Counted from the first letter of the stretch, positions 1 to 8,323 are shown. The stretch is 47,106 nucleotides of DNA from Fibrobacter sp. UWH6 (GCF_900142465.1 NZ_FRAX01000018.1:16000-63105), one strand, 5' to 3'. Numbers and translations: made by a program. Notes: generated by a model not told the origin, from the sequence alone.

Positions 1-1
1 C

Positions 2-433
2 GGCAACCGCATCCCCGACAAGGGCAACATCTTCGTATCCCTCAAGGACGAAGACAAGGAACGTGCAGTGCCTCTCATCAAGAAGCTTGCAGACCTGGGC
101 TACGGCATCTACGCCACCCGCGGTACTTCTACCATCCTCTTCAACGCTGGTATCAAGACTCGCGCCGTGTTCCGTATCTCCCGTGGTCGCCCAAACCTGC
201 TGGACCTCATCCACGATAACGAAGTCCAGTGGATCGTGAACACCTCCGAAACCGGTGCCGAAGCCATGGTGGACGAAATCCAGATGCGCAGTAAGGCAGT
301 GGTCAGCGGCGTGCCTATCACTACTACCATCGCAGCCCTCACCTCTACCGTTGAAGGCCTCATGGACAAGTACGACTACGGCCGCTTCGAAGTCTGCAGC
401 TTGCAGGAATATCATCGTCACATTGTGAAGTGA
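2..433 (+). CDS. carB: Carbamoyl-phosphate synthase large subunit, C-terminal end (carB-1, partial)
   Basis: This is the last 143 residues of CarB, the large subunit that makes carbamoyl phosphate for arginine and pyrimidine synthesis. The visible part is the MGS-like allosteric domain, with the motifs ATRGTSTIL, RGRPNLLDLI and NTSETGAEAM and the C-terminus SLQEYHRHIVK. The frame is open to the window edge, so the gene continues upstream and may be intact. No insertion interrupts this copy. It is followed 9 bp after the stop by an interspersed repeat and then a strong terminator. A second copy at 10478-11318 encodes about 91 percent the same residues, with many silent differences. The copy at 46619-47106 belongs to a different CarB subtype (NTP..RRGAVADD signature). 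Whether this is the working carB of the genome cannot be decided from the window. Confidence 0.93.
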   Translation, partial: GNRIPDKGNIFVSLKDEDKERAVPLIKKLADLGYGIYATRGTSTILFNAGIKTRAVFRISRGRPNLLDLIHDNEVQWIVNTSETGAEAMVDEIQMRSKAVVSGVPITTTIAALTSTVEGLMDKYDYGRFEVCSLQEYHRHIVK

Positions 434-442
434 CACGCTAGC

Positions 443-540
443 GTGTCATCCCTTCGACAGGCTCAGGGCAGGCTCTGAGCGAAGCGAAGGATCTGGCAGC
501 AATCCACGTGTCATCCTGAGCGAAGCGAAGGATCCAGGGC
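443..540. repeat. Interspersed repeat downstream of carB-1 (two copies)
   Basis: A full copy (443-498) begins GTGTCATCCCTTCGACAGG and contains CTGAGCGAAGCGAAGGATC. A shorter second copy (508-540) carries only GTCATCCTGAGCGAAGCG plus flank. The full form recurs at 11387-11442 after carB-2, and the short form at 46581-46612 after carB-4. This looks like a common intergenic repeat, but here it sits right behind every carB 3' end in the window. Confidence 0.85.
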
Positions 541-572
541 GTTGCCCTGGCGGGCCGGCCCTCTTGCGCTAT

Positions 573-610
573 AAAAAGACCGAGCTGGAAAAATCCAGTT
601 CGGTCTTTTT
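573..610 (+). terminator. Rho-independent terminator after carB-1
   Basis: A 16-bp stem with one mismatch (AAAAAGACCGAGCTGG pairing with CCAGTTCGGTCTTTTT) encloses an AAAAAT loop and is followed by a T run. A-rich sequence on the other arm would also let it work on the minus strand, where it lies beyond the 704-1816 gene. Confidence 0.88.
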
Positions 611-612
611 TT

Positions 613-694
613 CGTTCAGCCTCGCGCTCCGTGCGACAGCACAAGGCAAGCGCCGCGCGAGTCCGACCCCATGCGGGCTGCGGGGCCTAACGCG
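613..694 (-). repeat. Partial hairpin-rich repeat (element D, related to 10325-10462)
   Basis: Read on the minus strand this starts CGCGTTAGG, like the elements at 10325 and 31104, then runs through GC-rich short inverted repeats such as CCCGCATGGGG and ACTCGCGCGGCG. It lacks the AAAATATAGCCCGACCC block of the other two, so it is either a truncated or a diverged member. It lies between the carB-1 terminator and the 3' end of the 704-1816 gene. Confidence 0.45.
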
Positions 695-703
695 AAAGCA
701 TTA

Positions 704-1816
704 TCAGAACTTCACATCCCTTAATGAAATCTTGCGCAACCGGATTCGTGTCGAAGTGTTTTCTACAAAAACTTTCCAGTAATCGACTTCCGCCCAGAAG
801 GTTTCCGCCAAATCGAAGCGCCAGTAACTTAAGGATTTCTTGCGCTTGCCAAGCCACCAGTAGAGCCATTTGAGGCGACCGCCTCCTACATGGCGACCAA
901 AGTTGCCACCCTGCAGGATTTCCCGCAGGAGCCACCGTCCACGGAATTCATCGGGCTTGCAAAGCATCAGACTTTCGTCAAGACCAAACGATTCACGAAG
1001 CAGCCACATGAGGGCCCCCGCAATTTTTCGCAATCCAAAGCTGTTCAGGTTCGCCTTCAGTTCGTGGCGATCACTTTCGCTGGAATGCCTAAGCAACACG
1101 TAATAATCTACAATCTGCCGGAGCCCTACCCCGCCACCAATAAAATGGCGATAGATGTGCGATAGCTGCATGGCCAGCGCAAACTTCATGGAATGGGCGC
1201 AGAAACCTTCGGGAACCTCCACCGAGTTCAGGATTTCCCTGTCCAGATATTTCAGCAGCCGCCTTGTCGTAAAAGGATTGTAGTTGCCCGAAGACGTGCG
1301 GAAATGAACTTCCACATCAATTCCACGGTCATTTTTCATGTGGGTGTGGTGCGGCGAAGCCTTCTGCGATTCCTGCATTCCAGTTTCCCGCAGCAAACCC
1401 ACGACGCTCTTTTTCCCGCCGGAAACCCAGATGTCAATATCTCCCGGTTGCCGGCAAAGCGGATTCGGATAGAGTCTAGCGTTGGCCTGGCCTTTCAAAA
1501 CGGCGCAGCCTCTGCCATGCCCCTTGAAAAATTCCGTAAGTTTTGCGGCTTCCTGATTCAAAATCTTGTTCAAGCCATTAAAGGATTCCGCTTCGCTCGC
1601 CCACTGGAACATCAGCTCCATGGGAGGGCGCAGCTCCTGAGGCAACTTCATCACCCCGTCAAACGCAAGCCCCAGAAGAGTCTGCCGGTCCGCCTCGTCG
1701 TAAATACGCTTCCACTCTTCCGCAGACAGCCGCGGAAACGCACCAGCACTTGCCCCCGGACACCCAAGCGCAATACGCAACAGAAGGAAAAAATTATCGT
1801 ATCTGGAAAAATCCAT
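704..1816 (-). CDS. Nucleotidyltransferase-fold family protein
   Basis: This 370-aa protein resembles the uncharacterised nucleotidyltransferase family (NTP_transf_5 type) often found with polysaccharide or cell-surface genes. Residues 106-109 read VLKG. The core motif PGDIDIW is at 124-130, with Asp126 and Asp128 as the expected metal ligands. A third acidic strand, DVEVHF, is at 167-172 (Glu169). These match the three-carboxylate layout of the fold, so catalysis is plausible, but the substrate cannot be read from sequence. There is no signal peptide, and the C-terminus is rich in Trp, Arg and Lys. The gene starts 6 bp downstream of the toxin stop codon, so it may be co-transcribed with the toxin-antitoxin locus. 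It could therefore be cargo riding with that locus. Confidence 0.75.
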   Translation of the reverse strand: MDFSRYDNFFLLLRIALGCPGASAGAFPRLSAEEWKRIYDEADRQTLLGLAFDGVMKLPQELRPPMELMFQWASEAESFNGLNKILNQEAAKLTEFFKGHGRGCAVLKGQANARLYPNPLCRQPGDIDIWVSGGKKSVVGLLRETGMQESQKASPHHTHMKNDRGIDVEVHFRTSSGNYNPFTTRRLLKYLDREILNSVEVPEGFCAHSMKFALAMQLSHIYRHFIGGGVGLRQIVDYYVLLRHSSESDRHELKANLNSFGLRKIAGALMWLLRESFGLDESLMLCKPDEFRGRWLLREILQGGNFGRHVGGGRLKWLYWWLGKRKKSLSYWRFDLAETFWAEVDYWKVFVENTSTRIRLRKISLRDVKF

Positions 1817-1821
1817 AGCAT

Positions 1822-2277
1822 TCAGACAAAATACTGTAAGGCCGAATATTTTATTTCGGGAAGATCCTTCAAGTTAGCATCATCTTTTGATGCTATGTAA
1901 AACTCATAGTATCTTTTGAACATTTCCACAATTCTAGTGTAATTTGAATTAAGCTCTTGGAACTCCCGTTTATCAATAGACGCAGGAAGACCAACATCTT
2001 CATCTACAATTACAACAGCCTTGCAAAAATCTAGTGCAGGAACTTTTTGTTCATTACTTAATTCGGAACGGCCAGATGATCCGAAAAAATATACGGATTG
2101 AGGAACGCCTTTTCGTTTTTTTGGCTTATGAGCATTTGTCCTAAAAGGAACAGCAAACTTTTTTCCAAAGGCCTCTATTATTAACGTTAGGTAGGGGCGC
2201 TGCTGCTTGCAAAGAATTTCGGAATCCAATACATGCTTTGCGTAAAATGCTGGCGTCAGTACAACAATGTTAATCAC
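1822..2277 (-). CDS. Type III toxin, ToxN/AbiQ (TenpN/CptN-like) endoribonuclease
   Basis: This 151-aa protein has the layout of the ToxN/AbiQ toxins: a short N-terminal strand (MINIVVLTPAFYAKH), then KKFAVPFRTN at 39-48, then ALDFCKAVVIVDEDV at 81-95, and a helical C-terminal third rich in Tyr and Phe. Family members cleave RNA and are held inactive by a small repeat RNA made upstream of the gene. The GTG start at 2277 is supported by a strong AAGGAGG five bases upstream. Directly upstream are a terminator hairpin, two 51-52 nt repeats and a consensus promoter, the exact arrangement of type III loci. The family call rests on this context as much as on the protein motifs. The most similar published groups are likely TenpIN or CptIN rather than ToxIN, given the shorter length, but this is an inference. 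Confidence 0.8.
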   Translation of the reverse strand: MINIVVLTPAFYAKHVLDSEILCKQQRPYLTLIIEAFGKKFAVPFRTNAHKPKKRKGVPQSVYFFGSSGRSELSNEQKVPALDFCKAVVIVDEDVGLPASIDKREFQELNSNYTRIVEMFKRYYEFYIASKDDANLKDLPEIKYSALQYFV

Positions 2278-2297
2278 TTGTTCCTCCTTACAAGAAA

Positions 2298-2317
2298 TGC
2301 CGGATTTTACTCCGGCA
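2298..2317 (-). terminator. Terminator between antitoxin RNA and toxin gene
   Basis: TGCCGGA and TCCGGCA form a perfect 7-bp stem around a GTAAAA loop, followed on the minus strand by TTTCTT. In type III loci such a leaky terminator sets the excess of antitoxin RNA over toxin mRNA. It sits about 20 bases before the toxin start. Confidence 0.85.
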
Positions 2318-2422
2318 CATCTAGTTGGCCTTTCTTTTTTTTCTCAGGTGGCGACCTACCACCCTGTTTCATCTAGTCGGCCTTTCTTTTTTTCTCAGGT
2401 GACGACCTACCACCCTGTTGCA
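2318..2422 (-). ncRNA. Type III antitoxin RNA (two tandem repeats)
   Basis: Two near-identical units of 51-52 nt lie head to tail (2318-2369 and 2370-2420). Each reads on the minus strand from AACAGGGTGGTAGGTCG, through CACCTGAG and an A-rich tract, to GGCCRACTAGATG. The units differ at only a few positions (GTCGTC versus GTCGCC, GGCCGAC versus GGCCAAC, and seven versus eight A). Toxins of this family bind one repeat each and process the precursor at the repeat boundaries; that is family knowledge, not seen here. The predicted start lies about seven bases past the -10 box, at the first repeat. Confidence 0.82.
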
Positions 2423-2428
2423 CTACTT

Positions 2429-2457
2429 AATATAGTTTTCCGCAGAACCTTTGTCAA
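2429..2457 (-). promoter_or_regulatory. Sigma70-type promoter of the type III toxin-antitoxin locus
   Basis: On the minus strand there is a perfect TTGACA (2457-2452), a 17-bp spacer and TATATT (2434-2429), immediately upstream of the first antitoxin repeat. This is one of the best promoters in the window and fits the high antitoxin RNA expression expected. Confidence 0.85.
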
Positions 2458-2482
2458 GCACCTACCCTAAAATCCGCACAAA

Positions 2483-2514
2483 AAAGTCCCTCCGATTTTG
2501 GTCGGAAGGACTTT
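2483..2514. terminator. Bidirectional terminator upstream of the toxin-antitoxin promoter
   Basis: AAGTCCCTCCGA and TCGGAAGGACTT form a 12-bp stem with one mismatch, flanked by A/T tracts on both sides. It closes the minus-strand operon ending at 2550 and separates it from the toxin-antitoxin promoter. Confidence 0.8.
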
Positions 2515-2549
2515 CGTTTTATACTTCAAGGCGAAATCGTAAAAAAAAA

Positions 2550-2675
2550 CTAATCGTCAACGACAACACCCATTCTGTCGGGAAGGCTGCTCTGCAGCAA
2601 GTTTGAACGGTGCTTCAGCTTGATCACCTTCACCTGGGGCTTTTTGTACTGTTTCTTCTGCTCTTGCTTTTTCAT
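2550..2675 (-). CDS. Small peptide, 41 aa (KPQVKVIKLKHR family), copy 2
   Basis: The peptide starts MKKQEQKKQYKKPQVKVIKL and ends DRMGVVVDD. AGGAG lies six bases before the ATG. It follows a paralogous 45-aa peptide gene with an 11-bp gap. The N-terminal 30 residues match that paralogue closely (KPQVKVIKLKHR and NLLQ are shared), while the last 11 residues are unrelated. Short peptides with a KPxV..L..LL.S pattern are frequent in Bacteroidetes and Fibrobacter, but I do not know a confirmed function. A conserved leader with a variable tail would fit a modified or exported peptide precursor, yet no modifying enzyme is adjacent. A plain regulatory or assembly peptide for the large upstream protein is equally possible. 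Confidence 0.72.
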   Translation of the reverse strand: MKKQEQKKQYKKPQVKVIKLKHRSNLLQSSLPDRMGVVVDD

Positions 2676-2686
2676 TTCTACTCCTA

Positions 2687-2824
2687 TTACTGAAATTTGC
2701 CGCCATAACCCTTGGGACCGTCATTTTCAAAACCGCTGTTTTGCAGCAGGTTCGCACGGTGTTTTAGCTTGATCACTTTTACCTGGGGTTTGCAATACAG
2801 TTTCTTCGGTTCCGGCCTTTTCAT
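2687..2824 (-). CDS. Small peptide, 45 aa (KPQVKVIKLKHR family), copy 1
   Basis: The ATG overlaps the stop codon of the 1547-aa protein gene (ATGA), so translation is probably coupled. The peptide begins MKRPEPKKLYCKPQVKVIKL, continues KHRANLLQNS, and ends in a Gly-rich tail, GYGGKFQ. It has one Cys. Together with the following 41-aa gene it forms a tandem pair with conserved N-termini and different C-termini. Synonymous differences between the pair support real coding: for example CTA AAA CAC versus CTG AAG CAC encode the same LKH. There is no signal peptide or membrane segment. Function is unknown. Confidence 0.74.
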   Translation of the reverse strand: MKRPEPKKLYCKPQVKVIKLKHRANLLQNSGFENDGPKGYGGKFQ

Positions 2825-5800
2825 TTTACGATAACCTTGCTCTTGTTATTGAAGAAGGAGCCCTTAACGCTGGGTTTGCCGTTGAGTTTACGGCCCTTCA
2901 TGTCAAACCAGCGCTCTCCCGCGGCGTTGAACTCGCCGGTGCGGGTATTGAGTTTACCGATATACAGAGTTCCGCCCTCATCGTCATCCACGACCACATC
3001 CAAGTAATTCGGGGTCTCGATACTGGAAGTCGAACGAGCCATGGGAGCCATGCCACGGAAGGACGGTTTCGGAGAAGGTGCCGGAGTTGCGACAGGATTG
3101 TAATAGAGGTAGGCTCGCATAGGCGGCAGATTTGCACCAGCGGTAGCTTTCACAAATTCGCCAATATGGACATCGGCAACATTCTCGGCAGCAAAACCAT
3201 AAACATACCCAAGATCCGGATGACCTTCCTTCCAGACCATTTTTCCATAGGTTCCGCGAAGTTCCCAGCCATCACCCTCATCCTGGCCCTGGTCCGTGGG
3301 AGAGGCATCCAATGTACGTTCCAAGGTAGCCCCAGTCTTAAAGGAGATGGTCTCGCCAGTAGTTTTCACTAGGTACGGGGTGTTTGCGATCAGTTCGTCA
3401 CGAACGGAACCCACGTGAACAGTCCAGTCATCCGAAGAAACATACTTAAATCTGTAGAATACAGCGCCCTCCACATTTTCCACATACATGCTAAAAGGCA
3501 GCGTAATGGTGGAGATTGTGCCAGCGGCAAAGGTCCTATTCAGCTCAATTGCGTCCACATCGATACTCCAAGGGAGCAGTACGGAGGTTTCGGAGTTTCC
3601 GTCGATAATTGCCTTGCTATCGTCATTGTATATACAAGCTGCGCCGTAGGTTGTGCCAAGGGCGGCCACCGGGGACATTTCAACATGGCCATCCACATCG
3701 GCAAAGCGCTTGTGGCACTCATTGCAGACATAGCCTGCTTCCCAACCTGTTTCAGAGCATGTGGGTACTACAGCATCATCGGTCCAGACCAGCATAGATG
3801 CGTCGTGATCAACAATGTGGTCCTCGTAATCCTTCCAGCCATCGGCAGACCTGTAGGCATCGGCTGAACCATGAGGCACGTGAATCAAAAATTCATCAGG
3901 AACGTTGAGGAAAGTCAGCCATTCCCCCAATTGAGGGGGCACTTTTGACTTCATATCCACACGAATCAAAGGAGTTTCTGTAAAAGCGAAATGCCCAATA
4001 GTTTCAATACTGCTCGGGATTTCAATACTAGTCAAGCGTTTATGATTATTAAATGCGCCATCGTCTAGTTCTGTAACACCATCGCCCAAAAACATGACAC
4101 ACAGACCGTCCTCGCACTTATTTTTCTTAATATCATACATAGATGAAAGCACAGGCAAAGCAGTATCACCGTCGCTGGTTGTGTAAGCAATATAGTGATT
4201 GCTGAAAGTTGCTTCTAGGCTATTCTGTTCTGCATCAACCGTGTATTCAAATGTTGCAGGAACATCGACATCACTGTTCCAGCTAAGGAACTTGTATCCG
4301 TCTGCAGGCTCCGCGGTAAGGGTAAGTACTGTACCAACAGGGTAGAATTCGTCGGGATCGTAGCCACTTACAGAACCGTCGCCAACCACGGTCACATCAA
4401 CACGAACCGGCACCTGAATTTCAACACTCCCTGCGGCACCAGACCAGTTGCCACTTTCTTCGACCTCGTAGTAAACCGTATAATCGCCGCCTTTATCCGC
4501 ACAAGGAATATTTTCCGAGTAATCATCATCTAAACTGTAAAGCATCGTTCCAAAGTTCGTAGATCCGGCGGTGACAAGTGCGACGCATGCACCAGCGTAC
4601 TTCGGATTGGCAGAAGTCGGAGGTTCAACTGTAGGCGTAGCCTTCGTGATATTAAAGGATTTTGTTACAGGTTTTACCCAGTCATATTCACCACGGAAAG
4701 TAACTGTTACAGTTGCGGCGCCAACATTTACATTGTTGGTATAAGAATATTCGTAGTCGGTACCTTCTGTAAGACTGAGTGAGCCTGCTAAAACAAGTGG
4801 CTCAGGCTTTATCTCGCTACCCGTATAAGTCTGGTCGGGAACATTGTCCAAAGCAGCAACAGTTTTCAGAATAGACACCGACCATCTATCATCGCCAAGA
4901 TCGGTTAGTATGATATCGTAGAAGCCCGATGGGATATTGCGAAAATAAAATATCGTCGATTTATCATCATCAATAAACTCCCCTACGCCATCGGAATATG
5001 GAATATCGACAGTGCTTTTATCTAACCTCAAATAAGTTTGGTCTTTAGAAACAATTTTATAATTACTGTTAGCTTCAAGATTTAATGTAGTCACACCATC
5101 GTAGATAATGTTTTCTTTAACTATACTGCCAGATACATTTTGCCACACAAACTCCGTCGTACCGTGAGGGCCTTGCTCAAAAATTGCACTTACCGTTACA
5201 TTGCCCTTTGGCATCACGAAAGAATTCCCATCAATTACAACATCATTGTTATTGGCATCCTTTACGATAAGACGGCTAATTCTGTATCCAAAGTCTGGAG
5301 TAACGGTAATTGTCACCTTTTCCGTATACTTTGCCGCCCCTGCTCCTGTCAATGTACCATGCTCGATGTCGTTAGCAATGGAAATGCTATAATCGGCATC
5401 GTCCTTTGGTGCGATAACGCGTCGGTTGCCATCTTCGCTGATATTGAAATAATCGGTTTTATTGGCGGTCACATTGCTCTCGCCATGCATATAGGTAATA
5501 TCTTTTCCAATACTTGATGCATCAACGAGTACTACGCTATCGTAAATGGTTACCGTACCAAATTCATTCGTACTACCAGGATTTACCAAACCCGAACCAA
5601 TGCCTTCAGCTGACCCACCACTAGTTGCCTTTACCGAGCCCCCCTTAATGGTAATATTACCAAGTCTTACAATATTTGCGCCACCATACGCAAAGCCAGT
5701 TCCAATTCCGGCTCCAGATCCACTTCCGATAGCATTAATTGTTCCTCCTTCGATAACAATATCTCCACCATAAGCATCAACATACCGTACACAATCTAAA

Positions 5801-7464
5801 CCAATACCTGCAGCTCCATCACTACCAATTGCTGTTAAGGAACCATTACCTTTGATAGTAAGTACAGTCCCTTCGCCACCAACCTGGATACCCGCTTTAA
5901 ATACATTTTTACTTATACTTGAATATCCCTTAACATTATTTGAACCTTCAAGAATAATTGTTGCAGAGCCTTCGCAAACTATACCTCCATTTATTGTCGC
6001 ATTAGAAAGTGTAATATTTGCACCATTGGCAATTGTTACCGTGCGTTCTGTTGTACCACTAAGAACATCATTATTTAGAGCAGTAAAATCATATGGTGCC
6101 TCCGCTAGATTTACATTGTACTCATGATTTATTGTAGCCGTAATATTTATGTCAGAAGTTCCAACTGTCACACTATAAACACCGTTTGATGCAACCAAAG
6201 CATTGGTTCCATCAGAAACATCAAATACCGTATAAGTATAGTTAGGTCTAAACTCAACAACCGTTCCTGAAATATATTTGCCGTCACCATCTGGAGGATT
6301 TGTGGAGCTTACAATTTCCATCTGTTCAGGGATAACGACAGAATATGTATCAGAGGCTCCTGCTGTCACATTTACATCACCATCTGGCATAACAAAAGTG
6401 TACTGACCATTTCCTGCATCCAATAACGATACTGCGCCACCATTTAATTTAATCGATTCAACATCAACTGCCGCGCCAATAGAAAGTGTAACCATCTCTC
6501 CTGTAAAAGCATATTCTGTATTTGCTGTTATTTGAGCCTTGATATTATCACTAATTACTATATGATGATTTAATGCTTTGGTTCGAACATATCGCTGTTC
6601 GCCCTCACCAGAATCATAAAACAATTTATCCTTGGCATTCCCTTCGACTGTCGACTCGCCGTCCTTAAATATCACATTGATAGTGGTTTGTCCATTTTCA
6701 CCTTGACCGATACATTCAGCGCCAGATGATCCCTTAGTTGAAACAATTTTCTTTACAGCACTACTAATTGTGATGGTCATTGTACCACTCTTGGCCATAT
6801 TTCCTGTTCCAATACCTGCTCCTCCATAACTGTTTAGTGCTGCACCAGTTGCAGTAATGCTTCCACCATTTAGCGTAATGCTCGATACATATCCATTCCC
6901 GCTACCGCCGATGCCAGCACCACCATATGCAGAATGTGTTGTTGCATCGATAACACCACCATTAATGGTAATGTTTCCACTTGTTGAATTATAACCACCA
7001 CCAATACCAGTAGTTTGGCCTATTACCGTAATCTTTCCGCCATTGATAATGATGTTACCAAAGCCCGCCATATTAGTTCCACCAATACCAGCGCTGCCAA
7101 ATACGTTTTTTGCATTAGCCACAAGCGCACCCATCGTCGCTTCATTCTCCGACTGTGCATAGACATTGAATGTCGCACTACTGCTAACGCCAATACCTTT
7201 ATTTGCATTAAGAGTCGCTCCGTCAGCTAATATCAAATGCACATCACCATTTACCGTGATGCGCTCATCAATTGTTACATTGTCCGATACAACATACCAG
7301 CCTGCACTCCAGGTTGTCATAGAGCTAGTAATCGCTGTTGCAGATTCTTCTAGTGTTTTTAGAGAGCCTTTTTCGTCAAGATATGCCGTTTGGGCAAATA
7401 AAGCCGTGGGCAAAACTAGCATAGCCAGCACCGACAGAATGTTCTTAAATCCACGAAACTTCAT
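2821..7464 (-). CDS. Large exported surface protein with beta-helix, InlB-type and LRR-like regions
   Basis: This 1547-aa protein has a signal peptide (cleavage likely after ALFAQ, about residue 25). Two stretches (about 40-270 and 450-650) are runs of INGG, AGIGG and similar short strands, typical of right-handed beta-helix adhesin-like proteins. Between and after them lie repeated Gly/Val sheets ending in MPDGDVNV or MPKGNVTV, an MBG-like segment (TYTGSEIKPEPLVLAG), an InlB-type repeat (GTVLTLTAEPADGYKFLSW), and a BspA-like leucine-rich segment (SSIETIGHFAFTETPL). The end, GERWFDMKGRKLNGKPSVKG, resembles the C-terminal signal seen on exported Fibrobacter and Prevotella proteins. A role in adhesion to plant cell wall or host surface is an inference. 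It is the first gene of an operon with the two small peptides. The 43-bp tandem array starts 97 bp upstream. Confidence 0.82.
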   Translation of the reverse strand: MKFRGFKNILSVLAMLVLPTALFAQTAYLDEKGSLKTLEESATAITSSMTTWSAGWYVVSDNVTIDERITVNGDVHLILADGATLNANKGIGVSSSATFNVYAQSENEATMGALVANAKNVFGSAGIGGTNMAGFGNIIINGGKITVIGQTTGIGGGYNSTSGNITINGGVIDATTHSAYGGAGIGGSGNGYVSSITLNGGSITATGAALNSYGGAGIGTGNMAKSGTMTITISSAVKKIVSTKGSSGAECIGQGENGQTTINVIFKDGESTVEGNAKDKLFYDSGEGEQRYVRTKALNHHIVISDNIKAQITANTEYAFTGEMVTLSIGAAVDVESIKLNGGAVSLLDAGNGQYTFVMPDGDVNVTAGASDTYSVVIPEQMEIVSSTNPPDGDGKYISGTVVEFRPNYTYTVFDVSDGTNALVASNGVYSVTVGTSDINITATINHEYNVNLAEAPYDFTALNNDVLSGTTERTVTIANGANITLSNATINGGIVCEGSATIILEGSNNVKGYSSISKNVFKAGIQVGGEGTVLTIKGNGSLTAIGSDGAAGIGLDCVRYVDAYGGDIVIEGGTINAIGSGSGAGIGTGFAYGGANIVRLGNITIKGGSVKATSGGSAEGIGSGLVNPGSTNEFGTVTIYDSVVLVDASSIGKDITYMHGESNVTANKTDYFNISEDGNRRVIAPKDDADYSISIANDIEHGTLTGAGAAKYTEKVTITVTPDFGYRISRLIVKDANNNDVVIDGNSFVMPKGNVTVSAIFEQGPHGTTEFVWQNVSGSIVKENIIYDGVTTLNLEANSNYKIVSKDQTYLRLDKSTVDIPYSDGVGEFIDDDKSTIFYFRNIPSGFYDIILTDLGDDRWSVSILKTVAALDNVPDQTYTGSEIKPEPLVLAGSLSLTEGTDYEYSYTNNVNVGAATVTVTFRGEYDWVKPVTKSFNITKATPTVEPPTSANPKYAGACVALVTAGSTNFGTMLYSLDDDYSENIPCADKGGDYTVYYEVEESGNWSGAAGSVEIQVPVRVDVTVVGDGSVSGYDPDEFYPVGTVLTLTAEPADGYKFLSWNSDVDVPATFEYTVDAEQNSLEATFSNHYIAYTTSDGDTALPVLSSMYDIKKNKCEDGLCVMFLGDGVTELDDGAFNNHKRLTSIEIPSSIETIGHFAFTETPLIRVDMKSKVPPQLGEWLTFLNVPDEFLIHVPHGSADAYRSADGWKDYEDHIVDHDASMLVWTDDAVVPTCSETGWEAGYVCNECHKRFADVDGHVEMSPVAALGTTYGAACIYNDDSKAIIDGNSETSVLLPWSIDVDAIELNRTFAAGTISTITLPFSMYVENVEGAVFYRFKYVSSDDWTVHVGSVRDELIANTPYLVKTTGETISFKTGATLERTLDASPTDQGQDEGDGWELRGTYGKMVWKEGHPDLGYVYGFAAENVADVHIGEFVKATAGANLPPMRAYLYYNPVATPAPSPKPSFRGMAPMARSTSSIETPNYLDVVVDDDEGGTLYIGKLNTRTGEFNAAGERWFDMKGRKLNGKPSVKGSFFNNKSKVIVK

Positions 7465-7560
7465 AAATTTTCCTTACTTTTTCCTAATTTTCAAAAAAGA
7501 TAGAAAATACACACAAATTTACAATAGCACAAAGGTCCTAAACAAAAGCTATTCATCCCC

Positions 7561-8033
7561 GGATAGACATAGCATCTCCACGAACTGAGGAACTTGCTTC
7601 TTCACATAGACATAGCATCTCCACGGATTGAGGAACTTGCTTCTTCACGTAGACAAAGTATCTCCACGGATTGAGGAACCTGCTTCTTCACGTAGACAAA
7701 GCATCTTCACGGATTGAGGAACTTGCTTCTTCACATAGACAAAGCGTCTTCACGAATTGAGGAACTTGCTTCTTCACATAGACAAAGCATCTACACGGAT
7801 TGAGGAACTTGCTTCTTCACATAGACAAAGCGTCTTCACGAATTGAGGAACTTGCTTCTTCACATAGACAAAGCGTCTTCACGAATTGAGGAACTTGCTT
7901 CTCCACATAGACAAAGCATCTTCATGAATTGAGGAACTTGCTTCTTCACATAGACATAGCATCTCCACGAACTGAGGAACTTGCTTCTTCACATAGACAT
8001 AGCATCTCTACAGGTTCGTAGAGCAGCTTCTTC
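7561..8033. repeat. Tandem array, 11 units of 43 bp
   Basis: Eleven units follow without spacers: 7561-7603, 7604-7646 and so on to 7991-8033. The consensus begins ACATAGACAAAGCATCTTC, continues ACGAATTGAGGAACTTG and ends CTTCTTC. Units differ by 1-6 substitutions with no length change; the last one has a diverged second half. 43 bp is not a multiple of three, so it is not a coding repeat, and it is close to four helical turns. It fills the space between the 1547-aa protein gene and the next plus-strand gene. Confidence 0.95.
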
Positions 8034-8323
8034 ACCGAAAACAAACTCCTTGCAAGTTTTTTTTGAGGCAATCGATTCCAATCGGGAATATTTTTCTTTA
8101 TAAAAAAAGGCCTGCAAGCCTAGAAAAACCGGCGTTTTTTGAAAAATTTCGCGTGGTGCAAAATGGTTGCATCCTTTTTAGAAAACCTTCATTTACATAC
8201 AAACTTTGTATAGATTTTTAAACTTTTCTTTAGCGGCGGACCCTTGTAGTTTAGTGATCAATGAGCCGGGAATTGCTCGGACAGATTGACCTAAACATCA
8301 ACACTCTTTACGAGGGTACCTAT
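8034..8323. other. Intergenic region with one small palindrome, no gene seen
   Basis: This AT-rich stretch holds a hairpin with GGC and GCC arms (8109-8120) and a 15-bp palindrome, ATACAAACTTTGTAT, at 8197-8211, which could be an operator for the following gene. The frame of the next gene is open from 8261, but the GAGGG upstream of 8324 marks the likely start, so 8261-8323 is treated as leader. Confidence 0.4.

Noticed and set aside
7561-8033. CRISPR array
   Set aside because: Units are contiguous 43-bp repeats with no unique spacers, and no cas gene is near.
7561-8033. Coding tandem repeat
   Set aside because: 43 is not a multiple of three, frames shift from unit to unit, and no long open frame spans the array.
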